Assembly: GCA_946481025.1 (NCBI GenBank)
Contig: CAMLNA010000026.1
Location: forward strand, 1-40,133
Reading direction: 5' to 3'
Source: an uncultured Rivibacter sp.
GTDB lineage: Bacteria; Pseudomonadota; Gammaproteobacteria; Burkholderiales; Burkholderiaceae
Length of the DNA stretch: 40,133 nucleotides
A program made the translations under genes and the position numbers. Below the pieces are notes generated by a model that saw only the letters and a program-made list of their open reading frames with translations, ran no database searches and had not been told where the DNA came from. Positions 1-7,899 of the stretch are shown here, piece by piece; position 1 is the first letter of the stretch, and each line of letters begins with the position of its first letter.

Positions 1-48
1 ACGTGGCCTGATTACGCCGAGACCGCGGTGGCTCGATTACGGTGAGAA

Positions 49-576
49 GTGACAGATGCTGCACTCTTCGGTAGTGACCCCTTCCTACGCGACGCGCAGC
101 TATTCGATGTCATTGAATTCGGCCGGGCAGTGCACGCCGAGATGGCGGCAATTGCGCATGCTGCGCGGGCGGGCGCACGCCTCCAGGACACGCGACTGTT
201 TTGCACTACGTTCCCCTGTCACATCTGTGCGCGACACATCGTGGCAGCAGGCATACGGGATGTCGTGTTCATTGAGCCCTACGAAAAGAGCCGCACCGCG
301 GAGCTCTACAGCGACTCGATCAGCGTGGAGCCATCGGAGCCTTCGCCGAGCCGTGCGAATTTCCACGCCTTCGTCGGGGTCGCGCCCAGGCGCTACCTCG
401 ATTTCTTCGAGAGCCACGACAGCCGCAAGACCGACGAGGGTAAGATCAAGAACGTCGACGAGATCGCGGCCACGCCACGAATCAAGCGGCTCGTGTTCAC
501 ATACACCCTTACCGAGGCGTTTGTCGTCAAGGAGACGCCTCGACCGAGCACCGCCCACCTCAGGAGCATCGCATGA
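49..576 (+). CDS. AvcD-type (anti-phage dCTP) deaminase, C-terminal zinc deaminase domain only
   Basis: This 175-residue product carries a cytidine/deoxycytidylate deaminase zinc site: H29-A-E31 (EFGRAVHAEM) and P56-C57-H-I-C60 (TTFPCHICARH), which would bind Zn2+ and use E31 as proton shuttle. The stretch IEPYEKS followed by SDSI is, from memory, typical of the deaminase half of AvcD-type anti-phage dCTP deaminases, which deplete dCTP during phage infection. Those proteins are about 500 residues with an N-terminal P-loop kinase-like domain, and that half is missing here. The reading frame is closed by a TGA at 43-45, and the other two forward frames also have stops at 9-11 and 50-52, so the gene is either truncated, frameshifted at the window edge, or a genuine deaminase-only form starting at GTG 49. 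It overlaps the next small ORF by ATGA. Family call is good; intactness is doubtful. Confidence 0.7.
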   Translation: MTDAALFGSDPFLRDAQLFDVIEFGRAVHAEMAAIAHAARAGARLQDTRLFCTTFPCHICARHIVAAGIRDVVFIEPYEKSRTAELYSDSISVEPSEPSPSRANFHAFVGVAPRRYLDFFESHDSRKTDEGKIKNVDEIAATPRIKRLVFTYTLTEAFVVKETPRPSTAHLRSIA

Positions 577-743
577 AGCATCAGTACAAGGCCTTCATGG
601 GCCAGTTCGAGGCAGCCCGCAAGGATGTCGAACGCATGCCTGCCTGGATGAAAGAGTCTGCCAAGGTTGCCACGCTAACGTACCCGACGACGAAGTCGGA
701 TGCTGTATCGCCTCAACCGCAGCCGACAAAGAAGAAGTCCTGA
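573..743 (+). CDS. 56-residue ORF coupled to the deaminase gene
   Basis: A 57-codon frame (MKHQYKAFMGQ to QPTKKKS) starts at an ATG that overlaps the deaminase stop as ATGA, the usual arrangement for translational coupling, and ends 14 bp before a strong terminator hairpin. The product is hydrophilic, basic at the C-terminus (TKKKS), has no membrane segment or cysteine, and its middle reads RMPAWMKESAKVAT. I do not recognise the family. Its position as last gene of a defence-like operon suggests a partner of the deaminase, but that is inference from spacing only. It could be a chance frame, although the exact ATGA junction and the terminator directly after it argue for a real gene. Confidence 0.5.
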   Translation: MKHQYKAFMGQFEAARKDVERMPAWMKESAKVATLTYPTTKSDAVSPQPQPTKKKS

Positions 744-757
744 CTATTGCCTACCCC

Positions 758-799
758 AAGCACTGCGGCCCTCCCATCGCGAGGGCCGCAGTGCTTTCA
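758..799 (+). terminator. Intrinsic terminator after the deaminase operon
   Basis: A perfect 16-bp stem (758-773 pairing with 781-796) with a 7-nt loop is followed by TTT. It begins 14 bp after the stop of the small ORF. The rest of the gap to 1002 shows no gene or obvious site. Confidence 0.8.
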
Positions 800-1002
800 G
801 ATGCCCCGGTCGCCCGCAGCGCATCGCCAGGCGGCACGGTGCTGGCTAACGCAGCTTGAGAAGGCGGCGGCAGCGCCAGGGCCCGGCTTGTCTCAGGAGT
901 ATTGTGGATGCTCATCGTCAATCGGACCGTTTGCTCATGCGATTGTGTTGTGGCGAGGCCGGCCCAGCAGCTAGGAATTCGCGCTGACAGGGCCTCGGGG
1001 GG

Positions 1003-1380
1003 TCATCGCAATGGCAGGGGCTGCACCATCAACTGATCGCCGACCGCCAGCGTAGCCACGTTCTTGCCGCTCAGTTCGATCAACTCGCCGTGCTTGTTGT
1101 AGGCGTAGTGCAGCTCGGCTCCACCGATCAGACGCAGATGGTGGGAGACAAGCCCAGCGACCCGGACGATCTCGTGATGTTCCACATGGTCAAGACTCAC
1201 GAGCACCATGGCCCGACGTTGCTCGGGCTTGACCAATGACGCATGGCGCATGCAGAGCGTGGCGCGCCTGCTTGGCGGACTTGCATCCGGGCGCATTTCC
1301 ACTCCGGCGCCGGGCAGCGCGCTGCGCAGCAGACGCACCCATTGAGCGGGCGAAGAGATGGGGTCGAAAGGTCCGCTCAT
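1003..1380 (-). CDS. Hypothetical protein, 125 aa, downstream of the T6SS immunity gene
   Basis: The product (MSGPFDPISSP to VQPLPLR) is soluble, with no signal peptide or membrane segment. I do not recognise it. The C-terminal half (ELHYAYNKHGELIELSGKN, then LAVGDQLMVQPLPLR) has the alternating pattern of a small beta-barrel. It lies on the same strand as the vgrG-effector-immunity genes but 135 bp after the immunity stop, with a short hairpin between, so it may be a separate unit or a second, weakly linked immunity or orphan gene. Coding potential looks reasonable on the minus strand; function unknown. Confidence 0.55.
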   Translation of the reverse strand: MSGPFDPISSPAQWVRLLRSALPGAGVEMRPDASPPSRRATLCMRHASLVKPEQRRAMVLVSLDHVEHHEIVRVAGLVSHHLRLIGGAELHYAYNKHGELIELSGKNVATLAVGDQLMVQPLPLR

Positions 1381-1399
1381 GATGACCCTGAGAAAGCTA

Positions 1400-1421
1400 C
1401 CTCGCGGATTGCTCCGCGAGG
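1400..1421. repeat. Short perfect hairpin
   Basis: CCTCGCGGA at 1400-1408 pairs with TCCGCGAGG at 1413-1421 around a TTGC loop. It lies between the immunity gene stop and the 125-aa gene. There is no T-run in either direction, so it may be a weak terminator, an RNA-processing hairpin or a REP-like palindrome. Confidence 0.45.
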
Positions 1422-1515
1422 GCTGAAGTCCCGGTCCAGAACATTGGGGCGGGAGAACCGCGCGTAATGTGCGGAAGGACCGGGCGGGGTGAACCTCATT
1501 GCGGCAACACCGGTG

Positions 1516-2244
1516 TCATTGGCCTTGCTGTTCGTCCCACTGCCAAATCGTGGCGCCGTAGTCAGTGCCGAAGGCGGGCATCACTTCGCCTTGCTTGAAC
1601 TCGCGGTGACTGTCGGCCTTGGCGGGAGTGAACCACCAGCCTTCGCGCGGGCATGGCTGGCCGGCTTCGCAGCGAAGAACCTGTTGGCCGCCTGCGTCAA
1701 GGTCGGCTACGTCATCACGCCAGTTGGACGGCCAGTTGATGGGGCCTGTGTATTCCTCGTCGAGGATCCAATCCGCATCGCTCGGGTCTTCGTCCCAAAC
1801 GTCATCAACGGTGTAGCGAATGTTCTGAGCCATTCGCGCCATCGGCCCCCAGAACTTGGTCAGGTCTTCGTCTTCCTGCGGCGTCAACCAACTCAGCATG
1901 TCTCCTTCACTCTGCAGATAGCGGCTGTAGTCGGGAATGGAGCGGAAGGTCGCGGTAGCGCGGTACTTGTGCCACTCGTCCTTGCGGTATTTCCCCACAT
2001 CATCGTTGCGCTCGATCAGCGGCATGTATCGCTTGGCAAAGTGGGCACCTTCTTCACTCATGGTCTTGAAGTCCGAGCCCTTGGACGCGGAGCCGCCGTC
2101 GGTTGCCGCACGGGCCAAGGCTCGTCGGAGTACTTCGACAAATCCGTGGTGCAGCTTCAACATCTCCTCGTGGTACTCAAACGAGCCGAACTTGCGCTTG
2201 AGCCATGCCTTGCGCAGTGCCTTCTGATCCATCACATCGCTCAT
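1516..2244 (-). CDS. Imm71/72-like immunity protein
   Basis: A 242-residue soluble acidic protein (MSDVMDQKALRKAW to IWQWDEQQGQ). The start is placed at ATG 2244 because GAGGATGCG sits just upstream as a ribosome site, 7 bp after the stop of the effector; the frame is open further upstream but there it overlaps the effector in a different frame. The C-terminal block CPREGWWFTPA, a following REFKQGEVMP and the ending GATIWQW recall the Imm71/Imm72 families of polymorphic-toxin immunity proteins, from memory. Being the gene directly after the toxin-like effector fits an immunity role: it would bind and neutralise that toxin in the producing cell. No enzymatic motif is seen. Confidence 0.6.
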   Translation of the reverse strand: MSDVMDQKALRKAWLKRKFGSFEYHEEMLKLHHGFVEVLRRALARAATDGGSASKGSDFKTMSEEGAHFAKRYMPLIERNDDVGKYRKDEWHKYRATATFRSIPDYSRYLQSEGDMLSWLTPQEDEDLTKFWGPMARMAQNIRYTVDDVWDEDPSDADWILDEEYTGPINWPSNWRDDVADLDAGGQQVLRCEAGQPCPREGWWFTPAKADSHREFKQGEVMPAFGTDYGATIWQWDEQQGQ

Positions 2245-2251
2245 CGCATCC

Positions 2252-3898
2252 TCACTTCTTGGCCGGTGGTGGCACCGCCTCGCCCAATGGCACGACTTCG
2301 AGAAACAGCCCCTCCTTGGGCACGATGTTGCCCAGCTTTGGGTCAAAGTCTGCAAACCCCGTGGCCTGACGCTCGCTGATGAAGCCGCGTTCCTGCAGAA
2401 GCTTCATCTGCTCACGGTCGAAGAACTGCTGTGGCTTGCCGCCCGCCAGATACCAGTCATCGTCCACCATGCGGCCATCGACTTCCTTCTTGTACACCTG
2501 TGAGGCTGCCGGCCCCTCCCAGAACTTCAGTTCTTCCTTGTACGGCACGGGTCCGCCGGCGGCCTTCTCCTGCAGCGCATGCAGTTCCTTCCACACCGGG
2601 TCGCCCTTGGGCGGTATGCGCAGCTCCACGAACCGGCCGTTGTGATTCCAGCCCTCCTTCACTGCGGAGCCGGCGCGCAGATCCTCGCCATCGACCGGCA
2701 GCTCCCGGTTCCAGAAGGCACCGGCGTCGGCTCGCGATTCGGCATCGTGACTGACCACCCGCTTGAGAGTCGTGTTGCTGCCGGCGGGCAATGATCCAGG
2801 ACGCAGGCTGGAGAAGGTGTCGTATTCGGTGGCAAACCGTCCGGGCTTGTACTCGTTGGCCAGGTTGGGCCAGCCTGCTTTGACCTTGTCTCGATTGCGC
2901 AGCCATTTGCGCTCGGAGACTGGCGGATGCTCTGCCTTCGTCACCCCCGCCTTGTACGGCTTGGCCCCCACCGGCCGCCCCGCCTTGTCCACGATGCCGT
3001 ACTCGCGCTTCCCCGCCAGCGCCACGACCCGCCGCTCGGCCACCCGCCGGGTGTTGCCCGGCTCCGGCGGCTCGGGGTTGCGCGCCACCGGCTTGCCCGG
3101 CTCGTGCTTGAGCTTGGTCACCTCCGGTGCCGCAGTGCCGGTGCTGATGGTGTGCGTGACCTGCGTGGCCGCCTTGACGTCGCCGGCCAGCAGCGCGCCC
3201 AGGCGCTGGTCCATCTCGATCAACGCCTTGGGGATCATCTCGCGGGCCTTGGCGCGCAGCGCGTTGAGCTGCTCGATCAGCTCGCCGCTTTTGTGGATCG
3301 CCGAGATCGCGGCCTCGCGCCCGGGCAGCCAGCTCGGCAAGGACTGCGGGCTCAGCGCCTGCAGCTTGGCTCGGAAGTCGCTTACCAGCTTCACCAGCTT
3401 GTCGAGCTGCTCGTTCATCCCCTTGATCAGCGCGCCCTGGTACTGGGCGAACTTCACTTGCCGCAGCGCCTTGACCACGTCGCCGTAGCCATGGGCCTGG
3501 AAGAACTCCACCAGCGCCTTCAGTGCCACGCCACCCCTCTTGACGACAAACAGCGCCACCGCGCGCAGGAAGCCGCCCAGCTCGGCGCCCACCAGCGCGC
3601 CCACGCCGGCCACGGCCGCGCCGAGCACCGTGATGATCAGCGGCAGCAGCATCGCGATCAGCAGGATCCACTCGTTGACGTCGTCGCGTTTGGCCGGGTG
3701 CCTGGCCAGCCGCACGATGACGGCCAGCAGGTCGCGCAGCGTGATGATCGATCCCACGCCGGGCACGAAACCGGCCAGCACATCGGTCACGATCTGGCTC
3801 ACCGAGCGGTCGTCTTCCCACTCGCCGAGGATGACGCCGCGCAGCCAGTGCCACGTGTCGCCGGCACCGTCCCACACCTTAGCGAGGATTGCTTCCAT
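2252..3898 (-). CDS. T6SS effector with hydrophobic N-terminal region and C-terminal toxin-like domain
   Basis: 548 residues. A short N-terminal segment (VPGVGSIITLRDLLAVIVRLA, residues 45-65) and a long hydrophobic region at about 77-118 resemble the pre-toxin membrane region of VgrG-delivered effectors. A helical region rich in L, K and Q follows to about 245, then a Pro-rich linker (NPEPPEPGN), then a C-terminal domain from about 350 containing LKRVVSHDAES, AVKEGWNHNGRFVEL and DDDWYLAGG. I cannot name the toxin class; an R...S...E order could hint at an ADP-ribosyltransferase fold but this is weak. It follows the membrane-protein gene with a 20-bp overlap and is followed after 7 bp by the putative immunity gene. 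No PAAR, Rhs or Eag (DUF1795) partner is visible. Role as cargo of the neighbouring VgrG is inferred from the operon. Confidence 0.65.
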   Translation of the reverse strand: MEAILAKVWDGAGDTWHWLRGVILGEWEDDRSVSQIVTDVLAGFVPGVGSIITLRDLLAVIVRLARHPAKRDDVNEWILLIAMLLPLIITVLGAAVAGVGALVGAELGGFLRAVALFVVKRGGVALKALVEFFQAHGYGDVVKALRQVKFAQYQGALIKGMNEQLDKLVKLVSDFRAKLQALSPQSLPSWLPGREAAISAIHKSGELIEQLNALRAKAREMIPKALIEMDQRLGALLAGDVKAATQVTHTISTGTAAPEVTKLKHEPGKPVARNPEPPEPGNTRRVAERRVVALAGKREYGIVDKAGRPVGAKPYKAGVTKAEHPPVSERKWLRNRDKVKAGWPNLANEYKPGRFATEYDTFSSLRPGSLPAGSNTTLKRVVSHDAESRADAGAFWNRELPVDGEDLRAGSAVKEGWNHNGRFVELRIPPKGDPVWKELHALQEKAAGGPVPYKEELKFWEGPAASQVYKKEVDGRMVDDDWYLAGGKPQQFFDREQMKLLQERGFISERQATGFADFDPKLGNIVPKEGLFLEVVPLGEAVPPPAKK

Positions 3899-4733
3899 AG
3901 GTCTTGCTGATCTGGATCTTCAGGTTCTGTGAGTTCGGCACAACGATGAGCGTGGGAGGTTGCTCGTCGGTTTCGAGGTAGACGGTGTGCTCGCCGAGCA
4001 GCAGCAATCGACCTTGCGCATGCGTTGTCTTGCCCTCTTCGGCGCCAAGAAGTTCGACAGTGGTGTGAAGCCCGCCACCAATGCGAAATTGCCGCAGACC
4101 GACATCCATGATGTCCGCGGTGGCGTCACTCGCGAGCAGAGGCAAGAACATCGACACCAGCGTGAAGAACAAGGGGCCCTGCCAGTTGAGCGCCGTCTGT
4201 AGCCAGCCGTTGCGCACGAAGCCGACGAGACACACGGTAAGTACAAGGCTGAACACCGACATGTAGGTGAATAGCCACCTGCTAGCGGGTTGTGCATCTA
4301 CTGCGGCAAGCAGAAAGACGGCCCAGGTCGAGACGAACATCACGGCGGCGAGTACCCAGAGCGTCTTGTTGCGCAACAGTGCGAACAGCCAAGGCGCTTT
4401 GCCTTTCTTTGGGGGAGGCTCCTTCAGCTTGGCCTTGTGCATCAGGCGCAACAACCACAGTGCGACGAAGCCCCATTGATAGACCACCAAGACCAGCAAG
4501 AAGGCACCAGTCCATGCCAGCACCGAGTTGAGGCCGATCAGCCCGTTCGTCAGAAGATCGAAAGACAGAAAACCGCGTTTGGCCGAATACAGGATCAGCA
4601 GGAACAGCGGATAGACGCCCAGCCACACAAACATGAGCAGGCCGATGCCCAGGCGGTAGCGTGCATCCTTGAGGCGGGGCCTGAGCCAGCGCCACCGGGC
4701 GCGAAGCCGAAGCTGCTCGACGATGCTCTTCAT
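3879..4733 (-). CDS. Multi-pass membrane protein of the vgrG operon
   Basis: 284 residues starting at ATG 4733, which forms an ATGA overlap with the vgrG stop. After a basic N-terminus (RLRARWRWLRPRLK) come about five hydrophobic spans (roughly 28-49, 66-97, 124-145, 154-173, 187-200), separated by the basic loop KLKEPPPKKGK. A soluble, beta-looking C-terminal domain (about 205-284: TTVELLGAEEG, LLLLGEHTVYLETDE) follows. I do not recognise the family. Its position between vgrG and the toxin is where adaptor genes (DUF4123, DUF2169 or Eag) usually sit. Possible roles are loading or handling of the membrane-inserting effector, or a second immunity factor in the inner membrane; both are inference. 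Confidence 0.6.
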   Translation of the reverse strand: MKSIVEQLRLRARWRWLRPRLKDARYRLGIGLLMFVWLGVYPLFLLILYSAKRGFLSFDLLTNGLIGLNSVLAWTGAFLLVLVVYQWGFVALWLLRLMHKAKLKEPPPKKGKAPWLFALLRNKTLWVLAAVMFVSTWAVFLLAAVDAQPASRWLFTYMSVFSLVLTVCLVGFVRNGWLQTALNWQGPLFFTLVSMFLPLLASDATADIMDVGLRQFRIGGGLHTTVELLGAEEGKTTHAQGRLLLLGEHTVYLETDEQPPTLIVVPNSQNLKIQISKTYGSNPR

Positions 4734-7648
4734 GCTCGGCTCCCGCCCCACTCGTCCATGGTGTCGTCGTGTTGCGCCGGCAGTTTGAACAACTGGTAGG
4801 GCCGCACGTCGGGGCCGACCGTCACCTCGATGCTGCCGGGTGGCACGTCGTCGAGCTGGGTACAGCCCTGGGCGTCGAGCCGGCCGCTGCGCTTGGAGCC
4901 ATCGGCCAGCTTGGCGGTGTATGCGGCGCCCTGCACCGGTTCGCCATCGTGATAGGCCTGCCGGTACTGCGCCTTAGCGGGGGCGATCTGGGTCAGCCCG
5001 TTCGGCAAGTGCGGCACCACGGCCGGCGCACTCGCGCCACCCGACCAGTCGTGCGTGGCGCCTTTGACCGTGAAGCTGCCCGGCGCGATGAAGTCGATGT
5101 TGGCGCCCTCCAGCTTGACCTGGCAGCCTCCCGCGGTGAGCGTGATGCTGGTGGAGGCGACGATGCGGATCTCGTCGTTGCTGCTGGTGATCTGGACGTC
5201 CTGGTCGGCGAGCAACTCCAGCGCATCGGTATGGGCGCGCAACGAGAGCGGACCGTTGGCGGCCTTGGCCTGGATGCCACCCGAATGCGTGAACCAGCTG
5301 GTGGTCTGGCCGCTCACGCTGCTGTAGGTGTGGCCGGCGGTGAGTTGCACGTCACTCTGCGCGACGAAGACCAGGTCGTGCCCGGCGAACAGGGTCGTGC
5401 TCTGCGGGCTCACGAAGGCCGCAGTGCTGGGCGAGTCGAGTACGACGTAGGGCTTCGCAAACCGTTCGGTCGGCTCGCCCAGTTCTCGGCTGCCGAGTTG
5501 GGCCTTCTTGGCTTCCTGGCCGTTGACCGGGCCGTCGTATTTGCCGTCCTGTTGCGGGTCGAGTCCTTTGATCGTCTGGTCCCAGCTCTTGCCGGCCATG
5601 TGCGCCTCGAGCTGGGCCGCCTGCGCATTGGCCGCGACGTCGCTCAGACGCTGGCCCAGGTCCTGCGCCGCTTTGAGCTGACTGAGCGCCTCGGTCACGT
5701 CCATCTGCGTGCCTTCGACGCTGTGGCCGCTCTGCGGCCGGGCAGTGCTGCTGATGAGCACGCCCTGGCCCGCACGCACCGTGGCCCAGCCTTGGGTGAT
5801 GAGTTCGTAGCCGGCACCACGCCAGGCATTGCGCTGCGCGGTCGTGGGGCCCTGCTGGATCAGGTGGCCCAGCCCGAGCTCGCTCATGCGGTAGCTGCAC
5901 AGCAGGCGCATTCGGCACTGGCCGGTGGCGTCGTCGATGATCCACTGGCCGAAGTCGCTCTGGTCGAGCGTGGGCACGTGGATACCGCTGATCGTTCCCG
6001 TATGGTTGATGCCCGAGTCCACGCCGGCGGCGAACGGTGGCGTGTCCTGGCCGTTGGAGAGCTGGCCCACGATGAGCGGCCTGTCGATGTCGGCCTCGAC
6101 GAGGTCGACCAGCACCTCGGCGCCGATGCGTGGGGTGAAGGCTGCGCCCCAGTTGGCGCCGGCACTGGGCGTGGCCACGCGCACCCAGGTGCCGCTTTGT
6201 TCGTTGCCGGGGGCGTTGCCTTCGCTGTCGCCCAAGCTCTCGTGCGGCAGGCCGCCGGGCAGCGGCCGGCTGCCGCGCTGCCAGCTGAACTGCACGAGGA
6301 CCCGCAGGTCACGGTCCGTCGTGATCGTTTCGCCGTCGAGCCCGACCACGATGGCCGTCTGCAGGCCCGGTGCAGTGGGGCTGCGGCGGAAGATGGGCAC
6401 CAGTGGCACCGCCGCCAGCACGGCGCTGAAGTGGTTGCGGTAGCTGCCGGCTTCGAGCTCGGGGGCGTCGAGCAGCTTGGCGGCCTGGGCGCCCAGGTTG
6501 TTGGCCGCCTCGTGTTCGATCACGAGCACCGTGAAGCGCGCATCGTCGCGGGCGTGCTGGCCGTGCAGCAGGGCGTTGGTCACGCCCGCGGCGCCGTACA
6601 CCGGGTGGTCGGTCAGCGTGAACTCGGCGAACGGGTGCAGGCCCCGCACGTTGGCGTCGCCGTCGAAGGTCTTCAGGCCCTGTTCGTGGGCCTGCAGCGC
6701 CAGCAGCGCGGCACGGCTGGCCTCTTCGTTGTTGGCGTAGCGGCGTTCTCCGCCGCCGTCGTAGCTTTCGAGGGGGCCGATCTCGCCTTGCGACAGCACG
6801 CTGGATTCCTTGGCGCTGGCGCCGGCGAGGGACTGGTAGTTCCAGCTGCCGAGTGCGACGGCGTTGGGCTGCACCTGCCGGTGGGCGGCGAAGGCGGTGA
6901 TGGTGTCCTCGTTGGCACCAAGCAGGCTGCCGGCCAGCGCGGCCAGGCCGGTGCTGCCTTGCACCGGGCGGCTGAAGCGGATGGAACCGAGGTCGGGGCG
7001 CTTCGCGGCGCGGTCGGTGATCACCAGGCAGTGGCGGGCTTGCCGGTCTTGGGCGGGAGCGCCATGCTCGAAGTGGTAGCTCAGGCCCGCTTCGGCCAGC
7101 AGGCGGGTGAGGAAGTCGAAGTCCGATTCCCGGTACTGCGTCTTGATGGCGAAGCGCGGCAGGGGTTCGGTGACCTCGGCGCGCCAGTTGGCGACCTCGT
7201 AGTCCTTGAACAGGTCGGCGACGATCTCCAAGACATCTTTGGACTGGAAGATGAAGCTGTCGCGGCGGTGCTGCAGGAAGGCGAGCCAGGGTTGCAGCGT
7301 GAGGCGGTAGCGCGCCAGGCCGCCGTCGGCGCCAAGCATGGCGGCTTGCATCGCGTAGCCGTGCCAAGGGCGCAACGAGCCATCGGCCTGTGTCAGGTGC
7401 AGCGTGACCTCGGTGCCGATGAGCGGCGCGAGGTCGAGGTGGGCGTTGACCGACAGGCAGTCGATCTCGAAGGCGCCGAGCGAGTTGACGCCTTCGGTGC
7501 CGCGCACGCGCTCGACCACGAAAGGATTGCCGGGAAGCTCGGTGTTGATGGCCAGCAGGCGCTTATGCTGGCTGGGCAGGCCCTGCATCAGGGCAGACAA
7601 CAGCTCGGCAGGCGCGAAGCTCGCGCCGTCCAGCGATGGCAATCGCAT
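4730..7648 (-). CDS. vgrG: Type VI secretion system tip protein VgrG
   Basis: 972 residues with VgrG architecture. The N-terminal gp27-like base (residues 1 to about 370) includes the typical LLAEAGLSYHFEH segment. A gp5-like OB domain follows, with VRVATPSAGANWGAAFTPRIG, VLVDLVEADIDRPL and IVGQLSNG. A repetitive DUF2345 beta-helix spike spans about 715-875, and a C-terminal extension (about 885-972: YHDGEPVQGAAYTAKLADG, LDDVPPGSIEV) looks like a transthyretin-like effector-docking domain. VgrG trimers form the puncturing tip and carry effectors out of the cell. The start ATG has a full AGGAGG site. No other T6SS structural gene is in the window, so this is an orphan vgrG island that would depend on a main cluster elsewhere. 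Confidence 0.93.
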   Translation of the reverse strand: MRLPSLDGASFAPAELLSALMQGLPSQHKRLLAINTELPGNPFVVERVRGTEGVNSLGAFEIDCLSVNAHLDLAPLIGTEVTLHLTQADGSLRPWHGYAMQAAMLGADGGLARYRLTLQPWLAFLQHRRDSFIFQSKDVLEIVADLFKDYEVANWRAEVTEPLPRFAIKTQYRESDFDFLTRLLAEAGLSYHFEHGAPAQDRQARHCLVITDRAAKRPDLGSIRFSRPVQGSTGLAALAGSLLGANEDTITAFAAHRQVQPNAVALGSWNYQSLAGASAKESSVLSQGEIGPLESYDGGGERRYANNEEASRAALLALQAHEQGLKTFDGDANVRGLHPFAEFTLTDHPVYGAAGVTNALLHGQHARDDARFTVLVIEHEAANNLGAQAAKLLDAPELEAGSYRNHFSAVLAAVPLVPIFRRSPTAPGLQTAIVVGLDGETITTDRDLRVLVQFSWQRGSRPLPGGLPHESLGDSEGNAPGNEQSGTWVRVATPSAGANWGAAFTPRIGAEVLVDLVEADIDRPLIVGQLSNGQDTPPFAAGVDSGINHTGTISGIHVPTLDQSDFGQWIIDDATGQCRMRLLCSYRMSELGLGHLIQQGPTTAQRNAWRGAGYELITQGWATVRAGQGVLISSTARPQSGHSVEGTQMDVTEALSQLKAAQDLGQRLSDVAANAQAAQLEAHMAGKSWDQTIKGLDPQQDGKYDGPVNGQEAKKAQLGSRELGEPTERFAKPYVVLDSPSTAAFVSPQSTTLFAGHDLVFVAQSDVQLTAGHTYSSVSGQTTSWFTHSGGIQAKAANGPLSLRAHTDALELLADQDVQITSSNDEIRIVASTSITLTAGGCQVKLEGANIDFIAPGSFTVKGATHDWSGGASAPAVVPHLPNGLTQIAPAKAQYRQAYHDGEPVQGAAYTAKLADGSKRSGRLDAQGCTQLDDVPPGSIEVTVGPDVRPYQLFKLPAQHDDTMDEWGGSRA

Positions 7649-7899
7649 GGACTTCCTCCTGAATGTTCTTTTGATGGGGCGCGATTGTGGCTGCGGCGAC
7701 TATGTGCCTCGCCCACCCCGATGGGGGGATGGCGCCGCAAGAATGCTTCAGGAGGTAACTGACGCTGTCGCGACCGGCCGCAGCGGTTGAATGCCGCTCC
7801 CCCGACGACAACCTGTTGTTGGCCGCCCAAGAAAAGCGCGACATCTAAGATGCGCAACCACAAACAGGCCACCGCGCGCCTGATCACATCAGCAGGGAC

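Noticed and set aside
7711..7740. CCCC-GAT-GGGG palindrome before vgrG
   Set aside because: Four-base arms in GC-rich DNA; no support as an operator or terminator.
4769..7762. A 997-codon open frame on the plus strand opposite vgrG
   Set aside because: It is the antisense of vgrG in high-GC DNA; composition is Gly/Val/Ala/Arg-rich without domains, while the minus strand has a full VgrG.
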